A stretch of 64,000 nucleotides of DNA from NCBI GenBank assembly GCA_035463475.1, contig DATHTE010000103.1:35035-99034 (forward strand). The letters run 5' to 3'. Position 1 is the first letter of the stretch. Each line of letters opens with the position of its first letter. The position numbers were made by a program, and so were the translations under genes. This DNA comes from JACPDI01 sp035463475 (GTDB lineage Bacteria; Acidobacteriota; Vicinamibacteria; Vicinamibacterales; 2-12-FULL-66-21). The notes beneath the pieces were generated by a model that was given only the letters and a program-made list of their open reading frames with translations, was not told the DNA's origin and did not search any database. Below are positions 42,350-51,757 of this stretch, piece after piece.

Positions 42350-43636
42350 ATGAGCGCGAACGCTGTTCTGCCCGTGTTGATGACCGGACTCTTGGCGCTC
42401 GGGGCGGGGCCGCTCATGCGGCCCCAGGAGGCGCCGGCCCCGGCGGCGGATGCGCTCGTCGCAAAGGCGCGCGCGATCCACGAGCGCGTCATCGCGCTCG
42501 ACACGCACAACGACATCTCGCTCGACGACTTCACGGCCGCGCGCAACTACACGCAGCGGCTGCCCAACCAGGTGAATCTCCCGAAGATGAAAGAAGGGGG
42601 CCTCGACGCGTCCTTCTTCATCGTCTACACCGGACAGGGCCCGCTGAACGCGGAAGGTTACGCAAGGGCGTACAAGGAGGCCTTCGCGAAGTTCGACGCC
42701 ATTCACCGCCTCACGAGGGAGATCGCACCGAGCCAGATCGAGCTGGCGCTGACAGCGGCAGACGTGCGGCGCATCGCGGCCGCCGGCCGGAAGGTCGCGC
42801 TCATCGGCGTCGAGAACGGTTATTCGATTGGCGAGGACCTCGCGCGGGTGGCCGAGTTCTACAACCGTGGCGCGCGCTACCTCTCCCTGGCGCACAACGG
42901 CCACAGCCAGCTCGCGGACTCCAACACGGGCGAGCGCGACGGCACGTGGCTGCACAACGGCCTCAGCGCGCTCGGCCGTCAGGTGATCCAGGAACTCAAC
43001 CGGCTCGGGATCATGGTGGACGTGTCGCACACGTCGAAGCAAGCGACCCTGCAGGCGATCGCGCTGTCGAAGGCCCCGGTCATCGCCTCGCATTCGGCGG
43101 TCCGCGCGCTCTGCGATGTCAGCCGGAACCTCGACGACGCGCAGCTGCTGGCGCTGAAGAAGAACGGCGGCGTCATTCAGATGGTTGCGTTCAGCAGCTA
43201 CGTCAAGCCGCGCGCGCCCGATTCCCCCGAACGCGCCGCGGCGATCGCCGCGCTCCGGAAGGAGTTCGGTCTGCCGCCGGGCCCTGGCGGCACACGCGGC
43301 GCGACGGCACAACTCTCCGAGGAGCGGCGCGCGGAGTTCCGCCGCCGCCTGGCGGACCTCGAGGCGAAGTTCCCCGGCCCGCCGCGCGCGACCGTCGCCG
43401 AGTTCGTCAATCACATCGACTACGCGGTGAAACTGATCGGCATCGACCACGTGGGAATTTCGTCGGACTTCGACGGCGGCGGGGGCGTGACCGGCTGGAA
43501 CGACGCCAGCGAAACGTTCAACGTCACGCTGGAACTCGTGCGCCGGGGCTATTCCGAGGAGCAGATCGGGAAACTCTGGAGCGGCAACCTGCTGCGGGTC
43601 ATGCAGCAGGTCGAGGCGCACGCCGCGCGGCGCTGA
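42350..43636 (+). CDS. Exported M19 membrane dipeptidase
   Basis: 428 residues with a signal-like N terminus. M19 (renal dipeptidase) metal ligands are visible: His53 and Asp55 in DTHNDIS, the bridging Glu in GVENGYS, His in DVSHTS, His in ASHSAV and Asp in SSDFDGGG. It would hydrolyse L-L or L-D dipeptides in the periplasm, fitting the neighbouring S9 and other peptidases. GGAGG precedes ATG 42350. An Arg/Pro-rich insertion lies near 285-345. Confidence 0.92.
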   Translation: MSANAVLPVLMTGLLALGAGPLMRPQEAPAPAADALVAKARAIHERVIALDTHNDISLDDFTAARNYTQRLPNQVNLPKMKEGGLDASFFIVYTGQGPLNAEGYARAYKEAFAKFDAIHRLTREIAPSQIELALTAADVRRIAAAGRKVALIGVENGYSIGEDLARVAEFYNRGARYLSLAHNGHSQLADSNTGERDGTWLHNGLSALGRQVIQELNRLGIMVDVSHTSKQATLQAIALSKAPVIASHSAVRALCDVSRNLDDAQLLALKKNGGVIQMVAFSSYVKPRAPDSPERAAAIAALRKEFGLPPGPGGTRGATAQLSEERRAEFRRRLADLEAKFPGPPRATVAEFVNHIDYAVKLIGIDHVGISSDFDGGGGVTGWNDASETFNVTLELVRRGYSEEQIGKLWSGNLLRVMQQVEAHAARR

Positions 43637-43706
43637 TTTTCGGCTATCATCGTCTGCATCCCGCGTCAGCACTCCCTTTCATCTTCGCGTCACTGGAGGA
43701 CCGTCC

Positions 43707-46700
43707 GTGAGACGTATTGCCATCGTTCTGGCCCTGGCGGCAGGCGCCGTCATGGGTACCGGCGCAGCCGGCCAGCAACCGCCGGACAAGACCCTCGATA
43801 ACCCGGCGGCGGCAGCCGTCGACAAACCGGAACAGAAGCCGGCGCAGAAACCCGCGGCCAAGCCCGCGCAGACACCCGCGGCGAAACCCGCCCAGAAACC
43901 GCCGGCGAAACAGGGCCAGAAGGCGGAACAGAGACCCGATCAGAAGGCGGACGAGAAGAAGGATCCGCTCTCGACCGCCACGTTCAACGGCCTGCGCTTC
44001 CGCGGCATCGGCCCCGCGGTCGCTTCGGGCCGCATCGCGGACATCGCGGTCGATCCGCGCGGCAAGGGAACGCCCTCCGTGTACTACGTCGCGGTCGCCT
44101 CCGGGGGCCTGTGGAAGACGATCACCGCCGGCACGGTGTGGACGCCGATCTTCGACAGCCAGGGCTCGTACTCGATCGGGTGCGTGACGCTCGACCCCAA
44201 GGATCCGATGACGGTCTGGGTCGGCACCGGCGAGAACAACAGCCAGCGCAGCGTCTCGTACGGCGACGGCGTCTACAAGTCCACCGACGGCGGGCGCACC
44301 TGGCAGAACATGGGCCTGAAGAACTCGATGCACATCGGCCGCATCATCGTCGATCCGCGGGACTCGAACGTCGTGTACGTCGCCGCGATGGGCAATCTCT
44401 GGATGGACTCCGAGGAGCGCGGCATCTACAAGAGCACCGACGGCGGGCGCACGTGGAAGCAGGCGCTGAAGATCAGCGAGCGCACCGGGGTGAACGAAGT
44501 CCATTTCGATCCGCGGGACCCGGACGTGATCTACGCCACGGCGTATCAGCGCCGCCGCCACGTCTGGACGCTGATCAACGGCGGCCCCGAGTCCGCCCTC
44601 TACAAGTCAACGGACGCGGGCGCCACGTGGAAGAAGGTCGAGAACGGGATGCCCAAGGAAGACATCGGCCGTATCGGCCTGGCGATCTCGCCGGCCAATC
44701 CGGACATCGTGTACGCCATCGTCGAAGCGGCGAACCGCGCGGGGGGCGTGTTCCGCTCGACCGACCGCGGCGCGAACTGGGAGCGCCGCGGCGAGTACAT
44801 GAGCTCGAGTCCGCAGTACTACAACGAGCTGGTGGCCGACCCGAAGAACCCGGACCGCGTGTACTCGCTCGACACGTACCTCATGGTCAGCGATGACGGC
44901 GGGCGGACGTTTCGGCGCGCGGGCGAGCGGTTCAAGCACGTGGACAACCACGCGCTCTGGATCGATCCGGACAACCCGGACTACCTGTTGAACGGCAACG
45001 ACGGCGGCGTGTACGAGAGCTGGGACCGCGGCGCGAACTGGCACTTCAAGTCCAACCTGCCCGTGACGCAGTTCTATCGCGTGGCGGTGGACGACTCGAA
45101 GCCGTTCTACACGGTGTGCGGCGGCACGCAGGACAACATGACGCTGTGCGGCCCGTCGCGCACGAATACCGACCACGGGATTACCAACGACCTCTGGGTC
45201 GTCGCGACCGGCGGCGACGGCTTCCAGCCGCGGATCGATCCGAAGGACCCGAACATCATCTACGCGGAGTCGCAGCACGGCGGGCTCGTCCGCTACGACC
45301 GCCGCACCGGCGAGCAGATCGACATCCAGCCGCAGCCCGGCGCCGGCGAGGACGAGCTGCGGTGGAACTGGGACTCCCCGCTGATCATCAGCCCGCACGC
45401 CGGCACGCGCCTGTACTTCGCCGCGCAGCGTGTCTTCCGCAGCGACGACCGCGGCAATACGTGGAAGCCGATCAGCGGGGACCTGACGCGCCGGATCGAT
45501 CGAAACACGCTGAAAGTGATGGGACGCGTGTGGAGCATCGACTCGGTGTCGAAGAACGCGTCCACGTCGTTCTACGGCAACATCGTGGCGCTCGCCGAGT
45601 CCCCGCTGAAGGAAGGCCTGCTCTTCGCCGGCACCGACGACGGGCTCGTGCAGGTCACCGCCGACGCGGGCGCGGCGTGGCAGAAGATCGAGAAGTTCCC
45701 GGGTGTGCCGGAGAACACGTACGTCTCGCGGCTCGAGCCCTCGCAGCACAACGCGGACGTCGTGTACGCCGCGTTCGACAACCACAAGATGGGGGACCTC
45801 AAGCCGTACCTCCTCAAGAGCACGGACCGCGGCAAGAGCTGGACGTCAATCGCAGGCAACCTGCCCGAGCGAGGCACGGTGTACGTGGTCGTCGAGGATC
45901 ACGTGAAACCCGACCTACTGTTCGCGGGGACCGAGTTCGGCGCGTTCTTCACGACCGACGGCGGGAAGAAGTGGGTGCAGCTCAAGGGGGGCCTGCCGAC
46001 CATCGCCGTACGCGATCTCGCGATCCAGAAACGGGAGAACGACCTCGTGGCGGCGACGTTCGGTCGCGGGTTCTACATCCTGGACGACTACTCGCCGCTC
46101 CGGCAGGTCACGCTCGAGATGCTCGATCAGAAAGCGGTGCTCCACGCGCCGCGTCCGGCGGCGATGTACGTGCCGGCGCAGCCGCTCGGGCTGCGCGGCA
46201 AGGCGTTCCTTGGCGAGTCGCTATACGCCGCGCCAAACCCGGCGTTCGGTGCCACCTTCACGTATTACCTGAAGGACGAACTCCGCTCGCAGCGCAAGGA
46301 ACGGCAGGAAGCCGAGAAGAACGCCGCGAAGGAGGGCAAGGATGTCGCGTACCCCTCCTGGGACGCGCTCCGGGCGGAAGATCGCGAGGAGGCGCCCGCC
46401 GTCGTGCTCACGGTCACCGACGAGGACGGCAACGTCGTGCGCCGGCTGACCGGGCCGGTCACGGCCGGATTCCACCGCCTCTCGTGGGATCTCCGCTATC
46501 CGGCGGCGAACCCGGTGCCGACCTCTCCACCGCCGTCGCTCGAGGAAAACCCGTTCGCGACGCCGCCGCAGGGACCGCTCGCCGCGCCCGGCAAGTACAC
46601 GGTGTCGCTCGCGCTCCGGCAGGCGGGGACGCTCACGCCTATCGGCAGCCCGCAGGCGCTCACGACCGTTCCCGTCGGCACGGCGTCGCTGCCGCTCACG

Positions 46701-47183
46701 GACAAGGAGCGGACGGAGTTGCTGGATTTCCAGAAGAGGACTGCGCGCCTGCAGCGCGCGGTGCTCGGCGCGGTGCAGGTGGCGCGCGAGCAGCGGCAAC
46801 GCGTCGATCTGATCAAGCGCGCGCTGATGGACACGCCCGGCGCCGACCCGAAGACATTCGACGAGGTCCGCGCGATCGAAGACCGGCTGCGCGACGTGCA
46901 AACGGCGCTCAGCGGCGACACCGTCGTGCGGCGCCACAACGAGCCGTCGAAGCCCTCGATCGCGGAGCGGGTGCAGGGCGTGGTGTTCGGCCACTGGACC
47001 TCTACGTCAGCGGCGACCGCCACGCACCGCGAGGGTTACCGGCTCGCTGCTGAAGCGTTCGCGCCGATACTCGACCGGTTGCGCGCGATCGTCGAGGTGG
47101 ATATGAAGGCGCTGGACGATCGGCTCGAAGCGCTCGGCGCGCCGTACACGCCGGGGCGGGTGCCGAAATGGAAACCTGAATAA
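43707..47183 (+). CDS. Large exported sortilin/VPS10-like BNR-repeat protein
   Basis: 1158 residues. A signal peptide is followed by a repetitive Lys/Pro/Ala/Gln linker (about 35-90; KPAQKP and KPAAKP units), then a long beta-propeller built of BNR/Asp-box repeats (STDGGRTW, STDRGANW, STDAGATWKK, SDDRGNTWKP, STDRGKSWTS). A C-terminal helical part follows from about 990. Proteins of this type are very common in Acidobacteriota and often called VPS10 or glycosyl-hydrolase BNR; enzymatic activity is unproven. GTG 43707 has GGAGGA upstream. It is among the most abundant exported family types in this window. Confidence 0.92.
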   Translation: MRRIAIVLALAAGAVMGTGAAGQQPPDKTLDNPAAAAVDKPEQKPAQKPAAKPAQTPAAKPAQKPPAKQGQKAEQRPDQKADEKKDPLSTATFNGLRFRGIGPAVASGRIADIAVDPRGKGTPSVYYVAVASGGLWKTITAGTVWTPIFDSQGSYSIGCVTLDPKDPMTVWVGTGENNSQRSVSYGDGVYKSTDGGRTWQNMGLKNSMHIGRIIVDPRDSNVVYVAAMGNLWMDSEERGIYKSTDGGRTWKQALKISERTGVNEVHFDPRDPDVIYATAYQRRRHVWTLINGGPESALYKSTDAGATWKKVENGMPKEDIGRIGLAISPANPDIVYAIVEAANRAGGVFRSTDRGANWERRGEYMSSSPQYYNELVADPKNPDRVYSLDTYLMVSDDGGRTFRRAGERFKHVDNHALWIDPDNPDYLLNGNDGGVYESWDRGANWHFKSNLPVTQFYRVAVDDSKPFYTVCGGTQDNMTLCGPSRTNTDHGITNDLWVVATGGDGFQPRIDPKDPNIIYAESQHGGLVRYDRRTGEQIDIQPQPGAGEDELRWNWDSPLIISPHAGTRLYFAAQRVFRSDDRGNTWKPISGDLTRRIDRNTLKVMGRVWSIDSVSKNASTSFYGNIVALAESPLKEGLLFAGTDDGLVQVTADAGAAWQKIEKFPGVPENTYVSRLEPSQHNADVVYAAFDNHKMGDLKPYLLKSTDRGKSWTSIAGNLPERGTVYVVVEDHVKPDLLFAGTEFGAFFTTDGGKKWVQLKGGLPTIAVRDLAIQKRENDLVAATFGRGFYILDDYSPLRQVTLEMLDQKAVLHAPRPAAMYVPAQPLGLRGKAFLGESLYAAPNPAFGATFTYYLKDELRSQRKERQEAEKNAAKEGKDVAYPSWDALRAEDREEAPAVVLTVTDEDGNVVRRLTGPVTAGFHRLSWDLRYPAANPVPTSPPPSLEENPFATPPQGPLAAPGKYTVSLALRQAGTLTPIGSPQALTTVPVGTASLPLTDKERTELLDFQKRTARLQRAVLGAVQVAREQRQRVDLIKRALMDTPGADPKTFDEVRAIEDRLRDVQTALSGDTVVRRHNEPSKPSIAERVQGVVFGHWTSTSAATATHREGYRLAAEAFAPILDRLRAIVEVDMKALDDRLEALGAPYTPGRVPKWKPE

Positions 47184-47260
47184 CAGAATGAGGATGGGGC
47201 ACGTCCCCGATCGTGGAGTTACGGGCGACCGTGTCAGTGGAGTGACGCTGAAGAAACGGA

Positions 47261-47312
47261 GACCGTCCCCCGTTTTCCGTGGGCCCTCCGCGGGAAAACG
47301 GGGACTGTCCCC
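47261..47312. repeat. REP-like palindromic element
   Basis: In the intergenic gap after the sortilin-like gene, gtcccccgttttcc (47265-47278) and ggaaaacggggac (47293-47305) form an inverted repeat with one bulged C. A small hairpin, gggga-ctg-tcccc, closes the right end (47300-47312). This form, with gggga/tcccc ends, resembles palindromic units mobilised by REP-associated tyrosine transposases. No transposase gene is in the window. Confidence 0.65.
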
Positions 47313-47363
47313 TTCTGGAAAACGACCCCATCCTTGGCGCGCGGCTTGCTCCGGCCAGCTTCC

Positions 47364-48092
47364 ATGCTGGCCCGCGCGCTTCGGCGTATCGGCTTCCGGC
47401 TGCCCTTCCGGGGCGTTATCTGCCCTGAACTGACCAAGACGGTCTATATCGAGAGCGACTGGCGCGCGCGCATGATCACGCGTCGGACGCTGGTGTTCAC
47501 ATCTCTCCCGCGCCCGGGCGATCTCAGCGACCTCTTCGCTGTCGACCCTGGGACGCCGCCCGAGGTCCTCTTCTACGATTCGCCGGACGCTGTGGAAGTC
47601 GGACGGCGGCGGCGCGACGCGCACACGCTGCTCATCGAGTGGATGCCGCGACAGACGGTGACGCGCTACGCGCTGTACCGTCACGAAGACACCTGGATCG
47701 CCCCCGACACGCAGAAGAAATCCGCGGTGAGCGCGCAGTTCACGTGCGACATGAAGACTGGCGCGTTCCTCGTCGAGTTCATCACGCCCGGTCAGTTCGA
47801 GGACGGGGTCGCATTCCGCGCGCCGAAGTGGCGGCGCTTTCGGAGCGAGCGCAGCCTCATGAAGCGTGCGCTGGCGTCGCTGCACGACCCGAAAGCGGGC
47901 AAAGCCCGCGTGGACGACGGGGGCAAGCGCGCGACCTGGGAGTTCGACGGCCCACGCGTCGGGGATCGCTTCATCTTCGTCGTGTTCCACGAGCACGGCA
48001 TGGCCGACTGGGAGCGTCGTGTCGAGGAGTCCTCGCTGGCGGGCCGTGTCCGCCGGCTCCTCGGCAGCGCCGCACACGTGATGGGCCGGTAG
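47364..48092 (+). CDS. Hypothetical protein
   Basis: 242 residues, soluble, basic at the N terminus. No motif recognised. Residues PRQTVTRYALYRHEDTW and FTCDMKTGAFLVEF suggest a beta-rich fold, and the C-terminal third ends in basic helices. ATG 47364 is chosen; the longer frame to 47334 has no support. It begins right after the REP-like element. Confidence 0.65.
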   Translation: MLARALRRIGFRLPFRGVICPELTKTVYIESDWRARMITRRTLVFTSLPRPGDLSDLFAVDPGTPPEVLFYDSPDAVEVGRRRRDAHTLLIEWMPRQTVTRYALYRHEDTWIAPDTQKKSAVSAQFTCDMKTGAFLVEFITPGQFEDGVAFRAPKWRRFRSERSLMKRALASLHDPKAGKARVDDGGKRATWEFDGPRVGDRFIFVVFHEHGMADWERRVEESSLAGRVRRLLGSAAHVMGR

Positions 48093-48243
48093 GGGCACCG
48101 CCTCCGGCCCGAACGAAACCCTGAACCATGAACCCTGATCTGGACCACTTCTAGCTACCTCTCCGCTCCGGCCCCTCCGAACTGTGCAAAACCGTGAGCG
48201 GTGAGGGGATTCGATTACGAATCTGGCGCGCGAGGTGGCAGAA

Positions 48244-50523
48244 ATGCGATATCCGGAGCCCGACGTGGCCGTGTTGGCCGCGCCTGCGGCGAGCCGGGCG
48301 GCGGAACGCTCGCGCGCGCTCGGCGCGGTGGTCCTGTTCACGGCCACGCTGTTCCTGAGCGCGTCGCTGCTGTTCCTGATCGAGCCCATGGTCGGCAAGA
48401 TGGTGCTGCCGTTGCTCGGCGGCGCCCCCGGCGTCTGGAACACCTGCATGGTCTTCTTCCAGGCGATGCTCCTCGCCGGCTACGCGTACGCGCACGGATC
48501 AACCGCCTGGCTCGGCGTCCGCCGCCACTCCCTCGCGCATGCGCTCCTCGTGCTGGTCCCGCTGTTCCTGCTCCCCGTCACGATCGGCGAAGCGGCGCCT
48601 GTCTCGGGCAACCCCATCGTCGCGCTGCTCTCGATCCTGTTTGTCGCGGTCGGCCTGCCGTTCTTCGTGCTGTCCACAACGGCGGCGGTGTTGCAGAAAT
48701 GGTTCTCGACGACGGACCATCCGTCCGCGCACGATCCGTACTTCCTCTACGTCGCGAGCAACCTCGGAAGCCTGCTCGCGCTCGTCGCGTATCCCGTCGT
48801 GGTGGAACCGGTGCTCGCGGTCCGCAACCAGACACGGCTCTGGGCGATCGGGTATGCCGTCTATGCGGTGCTTGGCGTGGCGTGCGCGGCGGTCGTCTGG
48901 CGACAGCGCCCGGCGGTCGGCGCCGCCGCGGCTCGAACGGCGACGGCGGACTCCGACGCCGAGGCGGTGCCCGTTGGATGGCTGGCGCGGGGTCGCTGGC
49001 TGGTTCTCTCGTGTGTGCCGTCGAGCCTCATGCTCGCGGTCACGACCTTTATGTCCACGGACGTGGCGGCCGTGCCGCTGCTGTGGATCGTGCCGCTGTC
49101 GCTGTACCTGCTCACGTTCGTGCTCGCATTCAGCCGCGCGTTGGAGATCTCGACCAGGATTGCCGACCGCGCGCTGCCGCTGCTGATCGTGCCGCTCACG
49201 CTGATCCTCGTCGGCCGTCTCGGCGGACCGTTGCTGCTCATGGTGCCGCTCCACCTGCTCACGTTCGTCGCCGCGGCGCTCGTCTGCCACGGGGCGCTGG
49301 CGCGCAGCCGCCCGCATACACGGCACCTGACGGAGTTCTACCTGTGGATCGCGATCGGCGGCATGCTGGGCGGCGTGTTCAACACGCTCGTGGCGCCCGT
49401 GATCTTCACCAGCATCGCGGAGTACCCGATCGCGCTCGTGCTCGCGTGCCTGCTGCGGCCGCGGCGAGCAACGGGGCCAGGCACCAATCGTCCTCAGACG
49501 CGGACAATTGGTGCCTGGCCCCATCTCGTCCCCGCCGCAGCCGGTGTGCTGACGCTCGGCGTGATCCTCTGGGCGAACCAGTCCGCCCCGAGCGCCCGCG
49601 CGTTCGTCGCGGCGCTCGGCGTCCCCGCGGCACTGGCCTTCACCCAGCGCCGGCGCCCGCTCGCGTTCGGCGCCGCCATCGGTTTGATGCTGCTCGCCGG
49701 CATCCCGGCGCAGGACGGATACGGGACCGTCCAACACGCCGAGCGGACGTTCTTCGGCGTCTACCGCGTGCGTCTGGACGAGGCTGGCGGCTTCCGCTTC
49801 ATCCTCCACGGAACGACGCTGCACGGCATGCAGCGGCTCGACCCGGAGCGCCAGCAGGAGCCGCTCGCGTACTTCCACCGGAAGGGGCCGTTCGGACAGG
49901 CGTTTGCCGCCCTGCCGGCGGCGGCGCGCCCGCGCGTCGCGGTCGTGGGCCTCGGGGCGGGAGCGCTCGCCAGCTACGCCAGGCCGGCGCAGCACTGGAC
50001 CTTCTTCGAGATCGATCCGGCTGTCGAGCGGATCGCGCGAAACCCGGACTACTTCACCTACTTGCGCGCGTGCGGGTCCCGCTGCGCGGTGGTCATCGGC
50101 GACGCGAGGCTGCAGCTCGCAAGGATGCCGGAGCAATCGTACGACCTGATCGTGCTCGACGCGTTCAGCTCGGACGCGATCCCGATGCACCTGGTCACGA
50201 GCGAGGCGATGGGACTCTACCGGTCGCGGCTCGCCGATCGCGGCGCGATCGTGTTCCACATCTCGAACCGCCACCTCAAGCTGGCGCCGGTGGTCGCCCG
50301 GATCGCCGCCGCGCACGGCCTGGTGGCGCTCGAGCAGGAGGAACCGACCGCCGTCGTGTCGGCGGGAGACGGCAAGATCCCGTCGCAGTGGATGGCGATG
50401 GCGGCCACCGCCGAGGACCTGGGCGCCCTGACACACGACACGCGATGGGTGACGCCGGCGATCCCCGAGGGCACGCCGTTGTGGACCGACGACTTCACGA
50501 ACATCTTCAGCGTGCTGCGTTGA
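48244..50523 (+). CDS. Membrane-fused spermidine-synthase-like methyltransferase-fold protein
   Basis: 759 residues. The N-terminal 400-plus residues have about ten transmembrane helices. The C-terminal third (about 570-720) is a spermidine-synthase-type fold: VAVVGLGAGALASY (motif I), FEIDPAVERIA, CAVVIGDARLQLA, DLIVLDAFSSDAIPMHL. Such fused proteins are common in Acidobacteriota and their substrates are not polyamines with certainty. GAGGTGG precedes ATG 48244. An REP-like palindrome lies in frame within the coding sequence at 49473-49522, adding about 20 residues (RATGPGTNRPQTRTIGAWP) to a loop. Confidence 0.85.
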   Translation: MRYPEPDVAVLAAPAASRAAERSRALGAVVLFTATLFLSASLLFLIEPMVGKMVLPLLGGAPGVWNTCMVFFQAMLLAGYAYAHGSTAWLGVRRHSLAHALLVLVPLFLLPVTIGEAAPVSGNPIVALLSILFVAVGLPFFVLSTTAAVLQKWFSTTDHPSAHDPYFLYVASNLGSLLALVAYPVVVEPVLAVRNQTRLWAIGYAVYAVLGVACAAVVWRQRPAVGAAAARTATADSDAEAVPVGWLARGRWLVLSCVPSSLMLAVTTFMSTDVAAVPLLWIVPLSLYLLTFVLAFSRALEISTRIADRALPLLIVPLTLILVGRLGGPLLLMVPLHLLTFVAAALVCHGALARSRPHTRHLTEFYLWIAIGGMLGGVFNTLVAPVIFTSIAEYPIALVLACLLRPRRATGPGTNRPQTRTIGAWPHLVPAAAGVLTLGVILWANQSAPSARAFVAALGVPAALAFTQRRRPLAFGAAIGLMLLAGIPAQDGYGTVQHAERTFFGVYRVRLDEAGGFRFILHGTTLHGMQRLDPERQQEPLAYFHRKGPFGQAFAALPAAARPRVAVVGLGAGALASYARPAQHWTFFEIDPAVERIARNPDYFTYLRACGSRCAVVIGDARLQLARMPEQSYDLIVLDAFSSDAIPMHLVTSEAMGLYRSRLADRGAIVFHISNRHLKLAPVVARIAAAHGLVALEQEEPTAVVSAGDGKIPSQWMAMAATAEDLGALTHDTRWVTPAIPEGTPLWTDDFTNIFSVLR
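49473..49522. repeat. REP-like palindrome inside a coding sequence
   Basis: The arms at 49473-49493 and 49502-49522 pair at 20 of 21 positions, with an 8-base loop. The outermost 16 bases are perfect (ggggccaggcaccaat with its complement). It lies wholly within the spermidine-synthase-like gene, keeps the frame, and encodes a loop between the membrane part and the catalytic domain. Its ends resemble those of other GC-rich bacterial REP units. Confidence 0.8.
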
Positions 50524-50593
50524 CGGACATCCGGCAGGCGCGTGCGGAAACCGCGCCAAACCGAGGGGTGCGCGGTTTGCTAGCGATCAACGT

Positions 50594-50791
50594 ATGTCTC
50601 CGCGCGAACCAGCACGTCCCGGCTGCCCGTGTCGCGCCTGCGGCCGCGGTCACCTGCGGCTGGTGGGCATCACCCCAGAGGGCACCTGGTGCCAATGCCC
50701 CGCGTGCCGCCGCGTGTGGCGGTGTGAGAAGTGCGAACAGTTCGCCCCGCACCGCAGCGCCGCCCCGACGGGGCACAGGCGGCAATCATAA
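50594..50791 (+). CDS. Small Cys-rich zinc-ribbon protein
   Basis: 65 residues with three Cys-x-x-Cys pairs (CRAC, CPAC, CEKC) in a compact arrangement that should bind one or two zinc ions, followed by an Arg/Pro-rich tail. No family name is assigned. It begins 70 bases after the spermidine-synthase-like gene and ends exactly where the convergent gene stops. No strong ribosome-binding site is seen. Confidence 0.5.
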   Translation: MSPREPARPGCPCRACGRGHLRLVGITPEGTWCQCPACRRVWRCEKCEQFAPHRSAAPTGHRRQS

Positions 50792-51694
50792 TCAAAAGGC
50801 CTTCTGGATCTGGCTCACCTCAACAACGACCCTCCACGCTCCTGCGCCGTCGCGCGACCACACGCGCAGGTAATGGCCGGTCTCGGCGGGCGCGGACGCG
50901 CTCTCGGGGGATCGGTAGTCCCCCCACGTGTAGCCAAGATCGCCGGCGCGCGAGGCCTCGGCGAACCGCGGCGTTCCCGCAGTCCAGGAAGGGCGGCCTC
51001 GCAGCCAATCCACGATGGCGCTCGCGCCGGTGAGCGGCATCAACTCCGGCCGGTGCATCCGCGCGGGCGCCGCCAGCGCGGCGCGGTAGGCGTCCGCGAT
51101 CTGCTTCGTCGCCCGCTCGGTCAGTTCCCGGTCGGCTCGCTGGAGGCTGTCGCGACCCGCGTCCGCACCGGACGCGCCGGTGTACCGGCTGCCCAGCGGC
51201 ACGCGCGTGACGCCGGGCGGAAACGGGGCAGCTTCGGGCACGTCCACGCCCACGTCCACGATCACCTTGAACGTGCCGTCCGCCTGGCGTTTCCAGATTG
51301 AGGTGTAGCAGCTGTACGACGGCCGTCCCTCGTTCACCGCAGGCGCTCGTCGTCGCACCGGTCCCGTCAGCCATCCCAGCTCGCCGCTCGCCGCGATGTC
51401 TCCGTAGCGCGGCTCCCACCAGAACTCCAGGTCCTTCGGCGGATCGGGGCGCGCCCGCAGTCCCGCCTTGATGTCCTCGCCTTCGAAGTTGCGGATCCCG
51501 TCGGCGAAGTACTCGAGGAACGCCTGCTTCCAGCCTTTCACCTGCGCGAGCTGCGCGAAGGCGCGCTCCGTGTCCACCATCTCGCGCAGCGCAGCGTCGG
51601 CGGGGTGGCCCGTCGGCGCCTGTCCACGCAACGCGGTCGCGAAAAACAGGGCGATTGCGGTGATTACCGTCATGAGGAGGCGCATGGCCCGCAT
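50792..51694 (-). CDS. Exported protein with tandem NTF2-like (DUF4440) domains
   Basis: 300 residues with a signal peptide (MTVITAIALFFATALRGQ). Two regions have the DUF4440/SnoaL-like pattern: about 40-160 (MVDTERAFAQLAQVKGWKQA, then YTSIWKRQADGTFKVIVDVG) and 190-300 (ATKQIADAYRAALAAPARM, then HYLRVWSRDGAGAWRVVVEV). NTF2-like folds often bind small molecules. The start may be ATG 51694 or ATG 51685. It is divergent from the lipid kinase gene. Confidence 0.8.
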   Translation of the reverse strand: MRAMRLLMTVITAIALFFATALRGQAPTGHPADAALREMVDTERAFAQLAQVKGWKQAFLEYFADGIRNFEGEDIKAGLRARPDPPKDLEFWWEPRYGDIAASGELGWLTGPVRRRAPAVNEGRPSYSCYTSIWKRQADGTFKVIVDVGVDVPEAAPFPPGVTRVPLGSRYTGASGADAGRDSLQRADRELTERATKQIADAYRAALAAPARMHRPELMPLTGASAIVDWLRGRPSWTAGTPRFAEASRAGDLGYTWGDYRSPESASAPAETGHYLRVWSRDGAGAWRVVVEVSQIQKAF

Positions 51695-51757
51695 GGTATC
51701 AGGGTGCGGACCGGCCTCGTCCATTCCGATGGCAGTCCGTTTGCGTCTGGGGGACGC

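Noticed and set aside
43809..43980. Short direct repeats resembling a CRISPR
   Set aside because: Units are about 18 bases, not separated by unique spacers, and encode a Lys/Pro/Ala linker in frame.
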